This document shows positions 39,141-51,599 of a DNA stretch of 64,000 nt, piece by piece. Both the position numbers and the translations under genes were made by a program. The notes beneath the pieces were generated by a model. It had not been told where the DNA came from, searched no databases, and was given only the letters and a program-made list of their open reading frames with translations. The stretch comes from Rhinopithecus roxellana. Taxonomy: Eukaryota; Chordata; Mammalia; Primates; Cercopithecidae. The stretch covers positions 128,080,235 to 128,144,234 of the forward strand of contig NC_044558.1 of the NCBI RefSeq assembly GCF_007565055.1, read 5' to 3'. Each line of letters starts with the position of its first letter. The first letter of the stretch is position 1.

Positions 39141-41224
39141 CCTTTTAGCTCAGAAAAATAAAATTAACCCTACAGGTACAAATATGACATATGCATGACT
39201 ATATATCCTAAAATTATTAATATTTCACTTAAATTTTCATATTGGTTCATAAGAGATATTTATGCCTGTGATCAGAGAACATGGGCACTATTATTAAATT
39301 ATGCATTAAGTAATTACAGATATATTTAAGCACATAAAATTAAGATTTTCTGTTTTGTTTTTTTTTTTTTTTTTCACCATGCTGGTTCAACTCTTGAGCT
39401 GTGGAATCAAGCTATTTTTTATTGCAGCCTGATATTTCCACTTTCAACCTGTCTGATTTTGGCAAGTTATTTGTGTCTAATGAAAGTGAAAGTAATTATA
39501 GTACCTATTAATACTTTGTAGACTTGTGGGTAATAAATATCAACTTTACCATTATTATTATAGTTATTGTAATTTTAGCAGTAAAAGACATAACTTTTCT
39601 GTATGGTAATTTTACAGAGTCATTTATTCATTACTTATAGGTATTGCAGGACTAGATATCTTTATGGATGTTAGATGTTGTAATTATGATACTTTTCTAA
39701 TTATAAGAATAATATATATTCACTTTTTCTACAACATACTTTTCCACCCACTGAACAATATTTTCTAGACAATAATTTATGAATCTACCCACATCTTTTA
39801 AACAAAGATATACAACTTTATATTACAGATATAATGAAATTTTTAAAAGATCAATTTATCTACTTATATGCATCTTGGGGTTACATTCTTTGGTTGTCGT
39901 TGCCAGAGCACTGCTATACCCGTTTTGTTATTGTTTTTATATGTTTAGATATTTGTAGAAGTATTTCTTTTGACCAGATATGTATGTTGTTTTGCTGGAT
40001 CATAGGATACATACATTTAAGGCTTAGCAAAGTTTCCTGCCAAACATTTTGGATTGTTTCTCCTCACTACCATTACTAATGCTTGGTGTTATAAATCTTT
40101 TACTGTTTTGCCAATTCTGTAAGTGAAAGTTGTTTTTATTATATTGATTTGCAGTTTACTTATAGGGGACATAAGTGACTTTTTATATATATTGGTTATT
40201 TACATTTCGTTGGAATTATCTATTCACTTCCTTTTTCAATTTTATCCTTTATTGATTTTAGAAGCTCTATATTTGGATATGTTTTATCTTCTCTGTGTGG
40301 CAAACATTTTCTCACAGATCATTTTTTTCCTTTGCTTATGGTATATTTTCTTATGTAGAACTTTATATCTTCATTTAGTCAGATACATTAGGAATATCCT
40401 TGGCAGTTTATGAATTCATATTATTTTTAAATGTCGTAATTTCAAGATTATAAAATAGTCCCTCATATTTTGTTTTAATCGTACAACTTTATACTTCTGT
40501 TTTTTCTCTCTTTGGAGTTTATTTTATGTATTTATATGTATTTTCCTGGCCTCTGTGTTTTGTGCTCTTCGTTTCCGCTGTGAGGACAGAGTAATGACTC
40601 TGCTCTGATAGGCAGTTTGGCAGAATATGACAGATGTGCCACAGAATCCCAGAACTGAAATTTCTATTCTTACCAGCAACAAGAAGAGAGACAGATTGTG
40701 AACTAGCACACAAATGGAGTTTTTTCTGTGTCTATCTCTAATAACAGTCGTTGAATAACTACCATTAGCAAAAATATTCGTTGAATAAACACCAGGTTCA
40801 AGTGTCACATTAAAATATTATAAAAAATAACATTTTATGGTATATTAATGTTGCTTTTGGAGTGAAATTCCCAAAGAACATAGACTGTAAAATGTTGAAC
40901 TCTTCATAAGGAGTGATATGAAGTTTTTTCCCTAGATCTCTGAAACTTTTTGCCTTTTAAAAATAGTGTTCATCTTTTTAATTTCTGCAAATATGCTTGA
41001 CCCCTCCCCAAGTTCTAGCATTAAAAAAATGTGCCGCAAATGCAAAAACGGGTGACAGCTAGGGCACATTTTAGCAGAATTTGAAATAGGTCATGTGAAT
41101 TTTACTGTACTGAAATCCTAAAGAATCAGCCCATTCATTTCTTAGTGAAGAAGTTCAAATTAATGCTTTGTGCCTTCAGATTCAGACGTTTTCTTACCTG
41201 ATCTTGTCTTGGTTTGTGTCTCAG

Positions 41225-41482
41225 TCTTCAGGAACCAGTATTACTGTGGACATCGCTGTCATGGGCGAGGCCCACGGCCTCATTACCGACCTCCTGGCAG
41301 ACCCTTCTCTTCCACCAAACGTGTGCACATCCTTGAGAGCCGTGAGCAACTTGCTCAGCACACAGCTCACCTTCCAGGCCATTCACAAGCCCAGAGTGAA
41401 TCCCGTCACTTCGCTCAGTGAAAACTATATCTGTTCTGACTCTGAAGAGAGCTCTGAAAAAGACAAGCTTGCTATTCCAAAG
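41225..41482 (+). CDS. PDE3A: PDE3A exon 3, second hydrophobic region
   Basis: This exon encodes residues 338-423 of phosphodiesterase 3A, which hydrolyses cAMP and is inhibited by cGMP. It starts SSGTSITVDIAVMGEA after a pyrimidine-rich acceptor ending ctcag, and ends AIPK before the donor AAG|gtaggt. The 258 bases are exactly 86 codons in phase 0/0, so its loss would keep the reading frame. The stretch HGLITDLLADPSLPP and the following Leu-rich segment correspond to the region usually called NHR2, which helps membrane association in PDE3 proteins. The C-terminal part is acidic and Ser-rich (SDSEESSEKD). The PDE3B paralogue has a related LLTDPSLPP block, but the rest fits PDE3A. Codon 406 is ATC (Ile), whereas I recall Thr in human. 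The frame stays open 78 codons into intron 3. Confidence 0.96.
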
Positions 41483-42598
41483 GTAGGTAGTAATGACATA
41501 CTCCCTAAAATGTTAGACTATTTTTTTTTTAAATTGTCTTCTAGGTCTCCTTCCTGTCACCTCAGCTCCATCTGCAGATTAATATCAATGACTCAGGCGA
41601 AATGTGTTGATCATGGTGACAAAAGTAATAAATATTTAAACATAAAGACTTCTGTCCTTATACTTGATAGTTTTCTATACATAGAAAATTTATCTTTTTA
41701 TGTTATCTCTTTTATTTAATCTTTCATGTTATATGCAAAAAGTTTTTTCTTCTATATGCCAGATGCTTTTCTAAGGTGATAAGGATATTGCAGCAACAAC
41801 AACAAAACAAAAAAGACAGAAATCCTTGCTCCTTTCTAGTGTAGATTCTGTTTAGAATTTGTTGACTCCTAAAACTGAAGGTTCTTTACTCTTCGATTTT
41901 CTTGAATGATATACTTCAAAATACCCTCATGACTTTCCAATACACAATCAGTTTTGAACCCCGAACAGTTTTAGTCAATTATAGATTATTTAAAGTGAAA
42001 TATGTCCTTAGTGATTTCTATAAACATATATTTTATATGTAAAAGGAAGAAATTACACACATTTATTCTTTTTACATATATGGTATGAGTTTTACAAAAG
42101 CAAATTATAAGAGGATCTTCACCCAGTTTAGATCTCAGTATTAATTAAAAATAAGGCATAATAAAGACAAGAAAATCAGTGTCCGTGGTCTCTGGTATAT
42201 TCAGCACAGTTACTTATTTAGTAGACAGTCAGCTATCCCTTTGAGCTGATGGTCAGTCAGTAACACCTGTGCTTCTGCTGTTGTGCGTCTCTTCTCTCAG
42301 GAATGTGATCCTCATAACTTTGTCAATAACATATTTACATAGTTTCCTTCCAATATGCAATTCCCTAATAAAGATATACCTAAGTATAATACGACCAAGG
42401 AAATGGAGAGAGAGATTAACTGGTTCCTTCAGGTCTCAAAATAGACCTGAGGTCAAAGACAGATTTAAGGCAAGAAACCTGGTATTTAAGAGTGTTTGAC
42501 TTTTTCTCTTCCAACTGAATTACCTTCTAAGATGCACATTCAGATGTTTAAGAGACACTGGAAACTATTTAATGTCAGAGCTATTCTTCAATCCATTC

Positions 42599-42904
42599 TT
42601 TTTTTTTTTTTTTTTTTGAGACGGAATTTCGCTCTGTCGCCCAGGGTGGAGTGCAGTGGCCGGATCTCAGCTCACTGCAAGCTCCGCCTCCCGGGTTTAC
42701 GCCATTCTCCTGCCTCAGCCTCCCGAGTAGCTGGGACTACAGGCGCCCGCCACCTCGCCCGGCTAGGTTTTTTTTTTGTATTTTTTAGTAGAGACGGGGT
42801 TTCACCGGGTTAGCCAGGATGGTCTGGATCTCCTGACCTCGTGATCCGCCCGTCTCGGCCTCCCAAAGTGCTGGGATTACAGGCTTGAGCCACCGCGCCC
42901 GGCC
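42599..42904 (-). mobile_element. Young AluY of Old World monkey type (AluYRa-like)
   Basis: Antisense Alu, nearly intact, from a T19 tail to the end gagccaccgcgcccggcc. It carries cgccacctcgcccggc, aggcttgagcc and tttcaccgggttagccagg variants. Tgtcagagctattctt occurs at 42573-42588 and 42905-42920, a target duplication extendable to about 22 bp with one mismatch. Confidence 0.94.
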
Positions 42905-43111
42905 TGTCAGAGCTATTCTTAAATCCCAAGTTGACATATAATTCATTTCTCAAAATTTTTTACCTTCTTCGGAAGATCAGAATGTCTTTGTGAACTATGC
43001 CTGTGTGGTTGGTTTATTAGGAGTAATTAGTCACAAACAAAAGTGGGTTGTGGTTCTGTCTATTATGACTGTTTCTGAAGTTGTAGAAAAAAGACCTTCA
43101 GTTTAACTTTT

Positions 43112-43305
43112 TTTTTTAATTTGTTTTTATTTTTAGATGGAGTCTCACTCTGTTGCTCAGACTGGAGTGCAGTGGCACGATTTTGGCTCACTGCAAGTTG
43201 GCCAGGCTGGTCTCAAACTCCTGACCTCAAGTGATCCACCCGCCTCGGCCTCCCAAAGTAGCTGAGATTTACATGGGATTACAGGCATGAGCCACCGCAC
43301 CCCCT
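43112..43305 (-). mobile_element. Alu with internal deletion
   Basis: Antisense Alu in which ctcactgcaag is followed directly by ttggccaggctggtctc, so about 100 bases of the middle are missing. A perfect 12-bp duplication, agtttaactttt, flanks it (43100-43111, 43306-43317). Confidence 0.92.
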
Positions 43306-43827
43306 AGTTTAACTTTTAAGGTCAAGACTCACTTTAGAGGGTTGGTGCTCATCCTAGTAATCCCAGACTCTTATCTCAGTGCAGATGATGCTACATGTCC
43401 TGTTTAGGATATGGTGGGAGAAGAAATAAGAAGGGGAACAGCAGATTGGCCAGCAGGGTCTCCTATTAACAGGAGTTGACACTGATGACATTACCCATAT
43501 CTCTGATGTCTAAGTTACATTAATCATAAGAGAAGTGGTGCATTTTGTGAAAGACTTACATTCTTACACTGAGCTCCTTTCGTTTGTAAATGAAGATAAT
43601 AAAGTCAATAATACTTAGGGGTATAGACTGTGGTGCAAGGTGATATAAATTAATTCATGCTCCCAAACCAGTGATCTTTGAGGAAAAACTTCTCATAATA
43701 ACTAATATGTGTGTATAGGTTTGTAAATCCTGTTGAATAAATATAACTATAAAATTATCCCAGAGGTAATTGACTCACTCCTATAATCACGTATTTGTAT
43801 AAGCATTGAAATAAAGACCCTAAAAGG

Positions 43828-44137
43828 TTATTTATTTATTTATTTATTATTTTTGTTTTAGACAGAGTTTGCTCTTGTCACCCAGGCTGGAGTGCAGTGG
43901 TATGATCTCGGCTCACTGCAACCTCCGCCTCCCAGGCTCAAGCGATTCTCCTGCCTCAGCCTCCTGAGCAACTGAGATTACAGGCACCCACTACCACGCC
44001 GAGCTAATTTTTATATTTTTGGTACACGGGGTTTCGCCATGTTGTTCAGGCTGGTCTCAAACTCCTGACCTCAGATGATCCACCCACCTTGGCCTCCCAA
44101 AGAGTTGGGATTACAGGTGTGAGCCACTGCGCCTGGC
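43828..44137 (-). mobile_element. Alu 203 bases upstream of exon 4
   Basis: Antisense Alu with a TTTA tail (43828-43850), agacagagtttgctcttgtc and the end gagccactgcgcctggc. Confidence 0.94.
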
Positions 44138-44340
44138 TGCTGATTTTTATGATATGCGTTCATTTTGGCCAGAGAATCTTTTATTAAATTTCTGAGCACT
44201 CAAATTTTAGATAGGTGATATTCAACCAATATAATTTAGTCCATTCATTTCCAATGAAAAGCTCATTTCCTTCTATTATAGTACATAAAATTTAAGAGAT
44301 ATAAAATATGCTTGGTAATGAAGTCAAGTCTCTTTCCTAG

Positions 44341-44550
<210 letters not shown>

Positions 44551-45494
44551 TGAGTTGTAAATTACAGGAGAAGGAAGGCTAACCCATTACATTTGGTTGG
44601 AGGTCAGCTTTGAACATGGAAAGGGTACATGGTTTAAATGCAGAGCAGTATAGGGGTTAACATCAGATAATTAGGTTTAGCATCTGTTGTGTGACAGTAA
44701 ATATAAGTGGAAAGCATGACCTGATGTGATCTCTGCCATTGTGACCTTAGAGGGGAAGGGTTAAGCTCCAGGGCGAAGGTAGGTAATTTTATCTACATTG
44801 AGATTCATACTGGGATCCTTAAATCAAAAGCGTCTAACTTGACATTTGCAATTGATATGAGATGCCCTTAGCCCAGTCACTAGCCTCCGCCAAGACCAGC
44901 TGTCTTAGCTTTGTACAAAAGACAAAAGAACAAATCAAAAGCAGATCATCCTAAGAACACCTAGATAAGTTCAAACATTTGGTAATTTAAACTTTTCTGA
45001 GGATATTAATTCCAATTTTTCAAAGCAACTTAAAAGCCAGAATTACCAGAACTAAAGAAAAGGTTATATTAACATCCAAAAAGAATTTTGAAGAAAATAG
45101 CTAAGGAAAGTGCATTTAGAAGGAGATACTGTGTCCTTTTCTATTTAGAATAAAAATATTGTACTTATCATACTTTATTCAAATCCATTAATTGTGAGAC
45201 CATTTACCATATGATTTCAGGTTTTTGAAACACATATATCAGTTTTATCAATAACCTAATGAATGAAAAATATCCACATTTATGTCGTATTACATGATAG
45301 CAATATCAGAAGTAATTTTCTCCTGATCTTTAGTCTGGGATATAAATAAACCACCATACTGAAACTAATAGAAATATTTCAGATTATAAGAATTAATGAC
45401 TACTGACTTCTCTTTTTTGATTAAAAATTTTTAATTGGTTTCTTCCATATTATTTGTATTCTAAAAAAAAATCTGTAAAATTGGAAGCAAACTC

Positions 45495-45792
45495 GGCCGG
45501 GCTTGGTGGTTCACGCCTGTGATCCCAGCACTTTGGGAGGCCGAGGTGGGCGGATCATGAGGTCAGGAGATCAAGACCATCCTGGCCAACACGGTGAAAC
45601 TCCGTCTCTACTAAAAATACAAAAATTAGCCAGGCATGGTGGCGGGCACCTGTAGTCCCGGCTACTTGGGAGACTGAGGCAGGAGAATGGCATGAACCTG
45701 GGAGGTGGAGCTTGCAGTGAGCCCAGATCGCACCACTGCACTCCAGCCTGGGCAACACAGCGAGACTCCATCTCAAAAAAAAAAAAAAAAAA
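45495..45792 (+). mobile_element. AluY/Sc-like element with perfect target duplication
   Basis: Sense Alu from ggccgggcttggtggttcac to the A tail. It is flanked by ggaagcaaactc at 45483-45494 and 45793-45804. Confidence 0.95.
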
Positions 45793-46903
45793 GGAAGCAA
45801 ACTCAAATGTCATTATGTATTTTATATGTCAGTAAAATTCCACTCCATCCTATTACCTGGACTTTCGTAAAACTTGTAAACAACACAAGAAGAGATTATG
45901 CAGTGTTTCATGAAAATTTCTTGAAATTTGAAATTAGAAGTCAATGGTAATATTTTTCTCTAAAAATATTGATCATTGACAATTGCTACAGCAGCAAATA
46001 CTGATAAATGTGAATAGTATTACTGTTAACTATTGCTTGATAAAATGAATTACGTTTTCAGTGTGTATTATTAGAGTCTGCCTATTTTGCCAATGCACCT
46101 TGCTAAGTTTACTGTCATAGCATAGGTAATGCTTCATGATTTCCTTCCCATAGGATGACTATCAAAAATCCACTCATGCCTTGTCAAATGTCTTTCTTTC
46201 TGTTATTCTTTGTTACTTCTAGTCAAATCCTATTTCCCCTGCTTTTCTCTTCTCTTAGTCAATTAGATGAACTTGAGGGTTTAAATTGAAATCATGACAA
46301 GGAAAAAAGTTCCAAGAACTTTTAAGAACTTAACGCCCGAAGATCTTGTCATTCTTCTTTGTAAAATGGATACATCCAAATATTTACAATAGAGATAAGG
46401 AATAGCATATGATTCCATTCATTCTCATTCTCTCATTCCTAAAAATACTCATAGATGTCTTGCCTGGGTATACGTTTTCCTCACTGCCTAATATACTATC
46501 TCATAATCTCACTGTCCTGTGAAAAGTACTGATGTAAAATCTGAAAGCAATATAATTTCTTCATCATTGTGAAGAAAGGAAATTCATTCTGAATAGAATT
46601 TGATCCCTTTCAGGAAAACCCATTTATAAGTAAGTGGCAGTAATACCACCAGTAAATACAGCTAGTTTTGGCTTGATCATAAATCAAAGTTAAAACCTTC
46701 TTTTGAGTTTTAGCCCTGAAATTGCTTCCCTTTTAGCCCTTTATTTATTCCTTCCCATATCTGTTCATTTATTGGGTCTCTTTAAGGACTACATTGATCA
46801 AAAGAAGAATAAGAGTGAGAAATAAAAATTAGGAACACAACTTATATTCCTTTATATATACAGCTGGATAATTTGCTCTGGGTAATTTTAAATACAATCT
46901 GGT

Positions 46904-47030
46904 AGAAAGCACACTGGACTGAGAATCTGAAGGGTCGTGGCCCTACTACTTAGAAATGTACTGTGTTCTTAGAGGCAAGTCATTAGCCTGCCAGAGTCTC
47001 TGTACCCAATTACAAGGAGTCATTAGGGAA
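46904..47030 (+). mobile_element. Possible MIR fragment
   Basis: cactggactgagaatctgaa, tagaggcaagtcattagcct and gccagagtctctgtaccc resemble a decayed MIR core. Weak. Confidence 0.4.
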
Positions 47031-48183
47031 AAGGGGAGCTTGGACATAATTGGAGGAGTAAATTAGATGGAATAATACAAGTAGGTGCTTTAAAAAGTAG
47101 GCTTTAGAGAAATAGAAAAAGCTGAAATAAATCAGACCCTAAATCATTCCAAGTTGACCTTGGAATTGACCCCTGCCTGTGTATTCAGGCAAAAAGAAAG
47201 CAGTCAACTTGGCAAAAGAGACAGTTACCTGATCAGACTTTAAGGACTTAGAATGGAGTCATTATGGGGATAATAAGAGCACAAGACCACCTTTGGGAAG
47301 AAGATTGAGATCTTCCATCACAGGCACATAGATAATTTTCTTCTGCTGTGCCAGCATGCGGAAACCATGTAAAGCCTTTCCTAAGCTGTTCTCCTTTACG
47401 GAATCCAAATATTTCATATTCATGAAATTTAAACAGGAATCCGGAAATAAAGAACAATGATGGAAAGCTGATAACTGTGAGGGTCTCAGAAAGCAATATA
47501 TGAAAGCACCTGTAAACTATAGAGCATTTATGTATAATATAATACATTGATTTATTGTATTAATAGTAAAATACAATAATTGTATTAAGAATGTGATACG
47601 ACTAGGATGTTATTTATCTTGAGTTCATTAAATCTGCATTTATTAAGGATACTCTAATGTATTTTGCAAACTTTAAAATGAATACATTTTATTTGAATAC
47701 ATTTTTATTTGAAAAAATAGTAAATTGTTGAGATAACCTTCATAATATATCTTTCTGATATATTAAAACATTCAGTTACTGTAAGACATTATCTTTAAAA
47801 AGTCTACTTAGAAAAGTAAAAGTAATAACCTATTCACTGTATTATGTAATGAGAACTGCAAACATTTGGCCACATATACATTATATAATAGTTGTTCACA
47901 GTAATCAGTTTGTCAATCCAGCAAAATAAATTAAAAAGCACCAGCACCACCAGGAAATAGTCAGTGTTGTTACCTGTTTCAGATCCAAAGTTTCTTTCAT
48001 CTCATTATTTCCTAAATACCAAGAACTTGTGAAATACCTAGGATGTGCTTTCTGAGAAAGATGTCAAACAAATATTTTTATGCCTTACTTAATTGCATTT
48101 TATAATTGCTGAAGGTCATACCACATTTCAAATGTCCTCATATATGGAAAACTGCTATTAGAAGTGGGGAGAAAAGATGAAGT

Positions 48184-48216
48184 TTTTTTTTTTTTTTTTT
48201 TTTTTACCTTCAAGAT

Positions 48217-48247
<31 letters not shown>

Positions 48248-48403
48248 TTTTTTTTTTTTTTTTAAATTTTTTTTTATTATACTTTAAGTTCTAGGGTACA
48301 TGTGCATAACATGCAGGTTTGTTACATATGTATACTTATGCCATGTTGGTGTGCTGCACCCATCAACTCGTCAGCACCCATCAATTCATCATTTATATCA
48401 TGT
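48184..48403 (-). mobile_element. Short 5'-truncated L1 with long T/ATTT tail
   Basis: Antisense L1 3' end (attatactttaagttctagg to gttggtgtgctgcacc), preceded by T25, an (ATTT)n block and another T tract. The 12-bp target duplication aagatgaagttt is at 48174-48185 and 48404-48415. The inner end contains a rearranged repeat of cagcacccatcaa. Confidence 0.92.
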
Positions 48404-48499
48404 AAGATGAAGTTTTAAAATACCTGGGTCAATAGTTGAAAAAAAATCTCTCTGAAATGGAAAAAAAAAAAAAAAAATTGAGATAAGAAGTGTCAGAGT

Positions 48500-48872
48500 G
48501 TCAAATTGACCTCAACACAAATTACAGATCTTACCCACTGCTGAATTTACTAGTAATCAAAGGATACAGACAGTAGTGAGACTCATGCTTAGCGTGCTTT
48601 CCTTTGAGAGGTCTATTAGTGCAATTTTCTGAAAGTCCCTTTATTCCACATTAGCACATGTTCTGGTTTGGATTTAGCAATCAGGGTTCTAAGCAATGCA
48701 TGCATAATATTACTTGCACAGAGGGAATCATTTCAGCTCTGGAACCTCTCCAAATGCTATCGTTATTAATTATAAACTTATATGGCAATCTCCATGCATC
48801 CGTGAGCCCATAATTCTATCGATTTTAGGTGTTTTACGATAAGCCACCCAGACAGACCAGGCACATCCTGGT
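48500..48872 (+). repeat. Diverged tandem duplication, copy 1
   Basis: Aligns with 48909-49266 from gtcaaattg to acatcctggt. The last 34 bases (48839-48872) match the last 34 of copy 2 at 30 positions. No transposon family is recognised. Confidence 0.85.
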
Positions 48873-48908
48873 TACATTGCCAATCTAAGATTGGCAAAAG
48901 ATCAAATT

Positions 48909-49266
48909 GTCAAATTGTATTTATGTAAATTGTAGATTATACCCAGTACCAAATTTACTAATGCTTGGAAGGACACAGGTGTTAGCAAACACAGACCAAG
49001 CACTTTTCCCTTGGAGCAGTCCAAGATTGCCAACACAACTTTCAAAATTCCCTTCTCTCCCAAATTAGGATGGAGTCTATTTCAGATTCAACATGTATAA
49101 ATTTTGAGCAACACATACAGAGAAATTTTGTCTTGGAATACCTCCAAAATTTATATCTCATTAATTGCATGACTTACATAACATTCTCTAGCTCAGTTTT
49201 CCATGAACCTATTAATTCCACATTTGTTTACAATAAGCAACCTAGACAGACCAAGTACATCCTGGT
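48909..49266 (+). repeat. Diverged tandem duplication, copy 2
   Basis: Second unit, same orientation, starting 36 bases after copy 1 ends. It finishes about 690 bases before exon 5. Confidence 0.85.
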
Positions 49267-49936
49267 AAAAGCATTTGCTAGATGAAGATTCTGCATTACC
49301 TTTCACCTAGTACATATCATCAGTATGGTTAGCATCAGCTCCATTGTTGGCATGTCCTTTTTTACAGATTCCCTTGTAAAAAGGGAATTTGACTAGATAA
49401 TCACTTTTTTTCTTGGTTATCACCAGTAAAGAGAAATCATAAGCTAAAGGCCTGCTGCTAATCATTTCCGTCACAAGGAAATAATGCAAAAAAAATTATT
49501 TTTGAATGATTTCATGGTCATTCAGTTTTTGAATACAAATCCACCAAAAATAATAGAGTACTGAAGTAAGCATCATGACACTTACAGCTTATGTAAATTC
49601 ACCCGCATCTTAACCAGTTAATCTGCAAGCCTCTTTTAGAAAATCTGTGAGGAACGCAATTTTAGAGTACCGTGAGAAGGTGTTTAATTTTTATTAATTG
49701 GATAATAAGAAAGTTATCTTTCCTCTTTGTTAACCCAGTATGGTTGATGAGTAACTGCTTTATCCCTGCAACAGAGATTGTTTTTACATAATCTGTTTCA
49801 TCACTGGGAAGTACAGTGGTTCTGTCACTGAACCTGAACCAATACTCAGATTGGCAAATCTATTACAGAAATGATGGTTGGGTTCTGGCAAGACTGGCCC
49901 AATAACTGATGAATAATTTCTTTTATTTTCTTTTAA

Positions 49937-50080
<144 letters not shown>

Positions 50081-50198
50081 TAACTCAACTGGAGAAGGGT
50101 TCATACTGTAAGTGTGGAGTCATAGAACGAACCAGACCTTAAGCGTTGAAATATTCTGAGGGTGCCCTGTATTCAGATATGTTTGGTTTGTCTGTTCT

Positions 50199-50247
50199 AA
50201 TAACCAATTAGTTATTTTTTAAAGTCTCAATAACCAATTAGTTATTT
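50199..50247 (+). repeat. 19-bp direct repeat near exon 5 donor
   Basis: aataaccaattagttattt occurs at 50199-50217 and 50229-50247, with an 11-base spacer, beginning 124 bases after exon 5 ends. Confidence 0.95.
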
Positions 50248-51599
50248 AAATTTCCACCTTATATGATGATATAGATTCCTTCAAAGTTGTTGTATCAGAG
50301 TTCCTATCTTGAACTAATTAGATGCACAGGAAATCACTTTTACCATCAAGAATCATCTCTGGTAGCATCGTCTCATAATAGAAATTCCAATGTTTTAGTC
50401 TCTATTAAAATTGTTTTTCAGGAGTATGATATATACTTAAAGGAAGTGTTTCATTTACTACACATGAACTATGATAAGGAATTGAGATATCGAAATTAAG
50501 AATAATAAAGCTTTAGATAGGAACATGAAATGATATTGGGGAAGACTACCTCATTTGTTCAGGGTTCTTGCTCACCTAAACCTGTAATAGGAGTTTTTTG
50601 TGAGATTCTGTCACTGAATTGCCTTTCCCCTAGAAGCCCAATTAAGAATCTGGGATGTTTCCTCTGACCTTTCCTTTTTGGAATCACGGTTTCACTTCTC
50701 AGTATTACAGAAAATATCAATGAGATTTTCAGTAACTTCCTTAGTTTCTTAATCTACTGCCTTTAGCAGTTTAAGAGTTCATCAAATGGTTAAAAGTAAA
50801 ACTGCCCACTTCCCACTGAGATATGAAACATTCAAGTTCTGGCTGCCATGGCAACCCCAAACTCCAATTTTTATGTCATCAGCTTCATGACATTGCTAAA
50901 AGCTCTGCTGGCTTGCCTCCCGAATAGCTGCACCCCTCTGTCTGAATCCTTCACTTCTTACTCCATGCCAATAGTCAGTAAATCGTGCTATGAAGGGAAG
51001 AACAATTTACAAGATTTGGGCTCACCTTTCTGAGGTTCTCCTCTTTATGGGAATCTAGTCCCTCAGAATTGTGTGCTTTGCCTTGATAGCTTTTTTGTAT
51101 CATTTTATTGAAATTACATCAGTAAAAGAAACCATGAAGCTAATCTACTTTTCCAACAACTAATCTGGTCCTCTCTGCTCTTTAGAAATGTTCATTAAAT
51201 TTTGCCACTTAGAAGTTATTAATGACCTGCTAATAAAATTGAGCTTTCACCAGGGCCAGGCAATGTAGGATAATGTAGGCAAATACTTAAATTGAGATAT
51301 TCCTGAAGGCAAATGCGGATTAGCTCAGTACTAAGAAGAATCATCTGGGACTCCAGCAAGGTGGAGAAACTGCATTTGAGAATTCCACATTAAACCCAAC
51401 AGGTCTTAAAGGAGCGCTAAAGTGGTTTTAGGTATATAGGGCCCCTTGGCTCCCTACAAAAATATATACAGATACTTTTGGAAGGGAAGCATCACCAGTT
51501 AAGGGCCATGAGATTTTATCAGATCAGATTCAAACATAGAGCTTACAACCAGGATCGCTAATTGCACAAAGAAACACCATGAGTTTGAGTTAACAGAAA

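Larger units (their letters stand above)
1..41224 (+). other. PDE3A: PDE3A intron 2 (3' portion)
   Basis: All sequence upstream of exon 3 is read as intron, because exon 3 begins at an internal acceptor in phase 0. Exon 2 should encode roughly residues 321-337, with a Trp-Asp-Trp motif in the family. I did not find it by eye, so it probably lies upstream of the window. A short exon could be missed without a search. Repeat and simple-sequence entries below account for part of this interval. Confidence 0.8.
41483..44340 (+). other. PDE3A: PDE3A intron 3
   Basis: GT...AG intron of 2858 bases, gtaggt to cctag. It holds three antisense Alus (42599-42904, 43112-43305, 43828-44137). The first 1.1 kb (41483-42590) has no recognised repeat and is AT-rich. 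An AATAAA hexamer at 41627-41632 lies inside the frame that stays open after exon 3. Confidence 0.93.

Noticed and set aside
41168..41224. ATG-led frame running into exon 3 (starting MCLQIQTF)
   Set aside because: The first 19 codons are intron sequence upstream of a good acceptor. PDE3A reaches this exon by splicing, so this is not an alternative first exon without further evidence.
1..41224. PDE3A exon 2 within the window
   Set aside because: The expected short exon with the Trp-Asp-Trp coding motif was looked for and not seen. It is probably upstream, though a short exon could escape inspection by eye.
33202..42904. Human origin of the window
   Set aside because: The young Alus fit the Old World monkey AluYR lineage better, and several codons appear to differ from human PDE3A.
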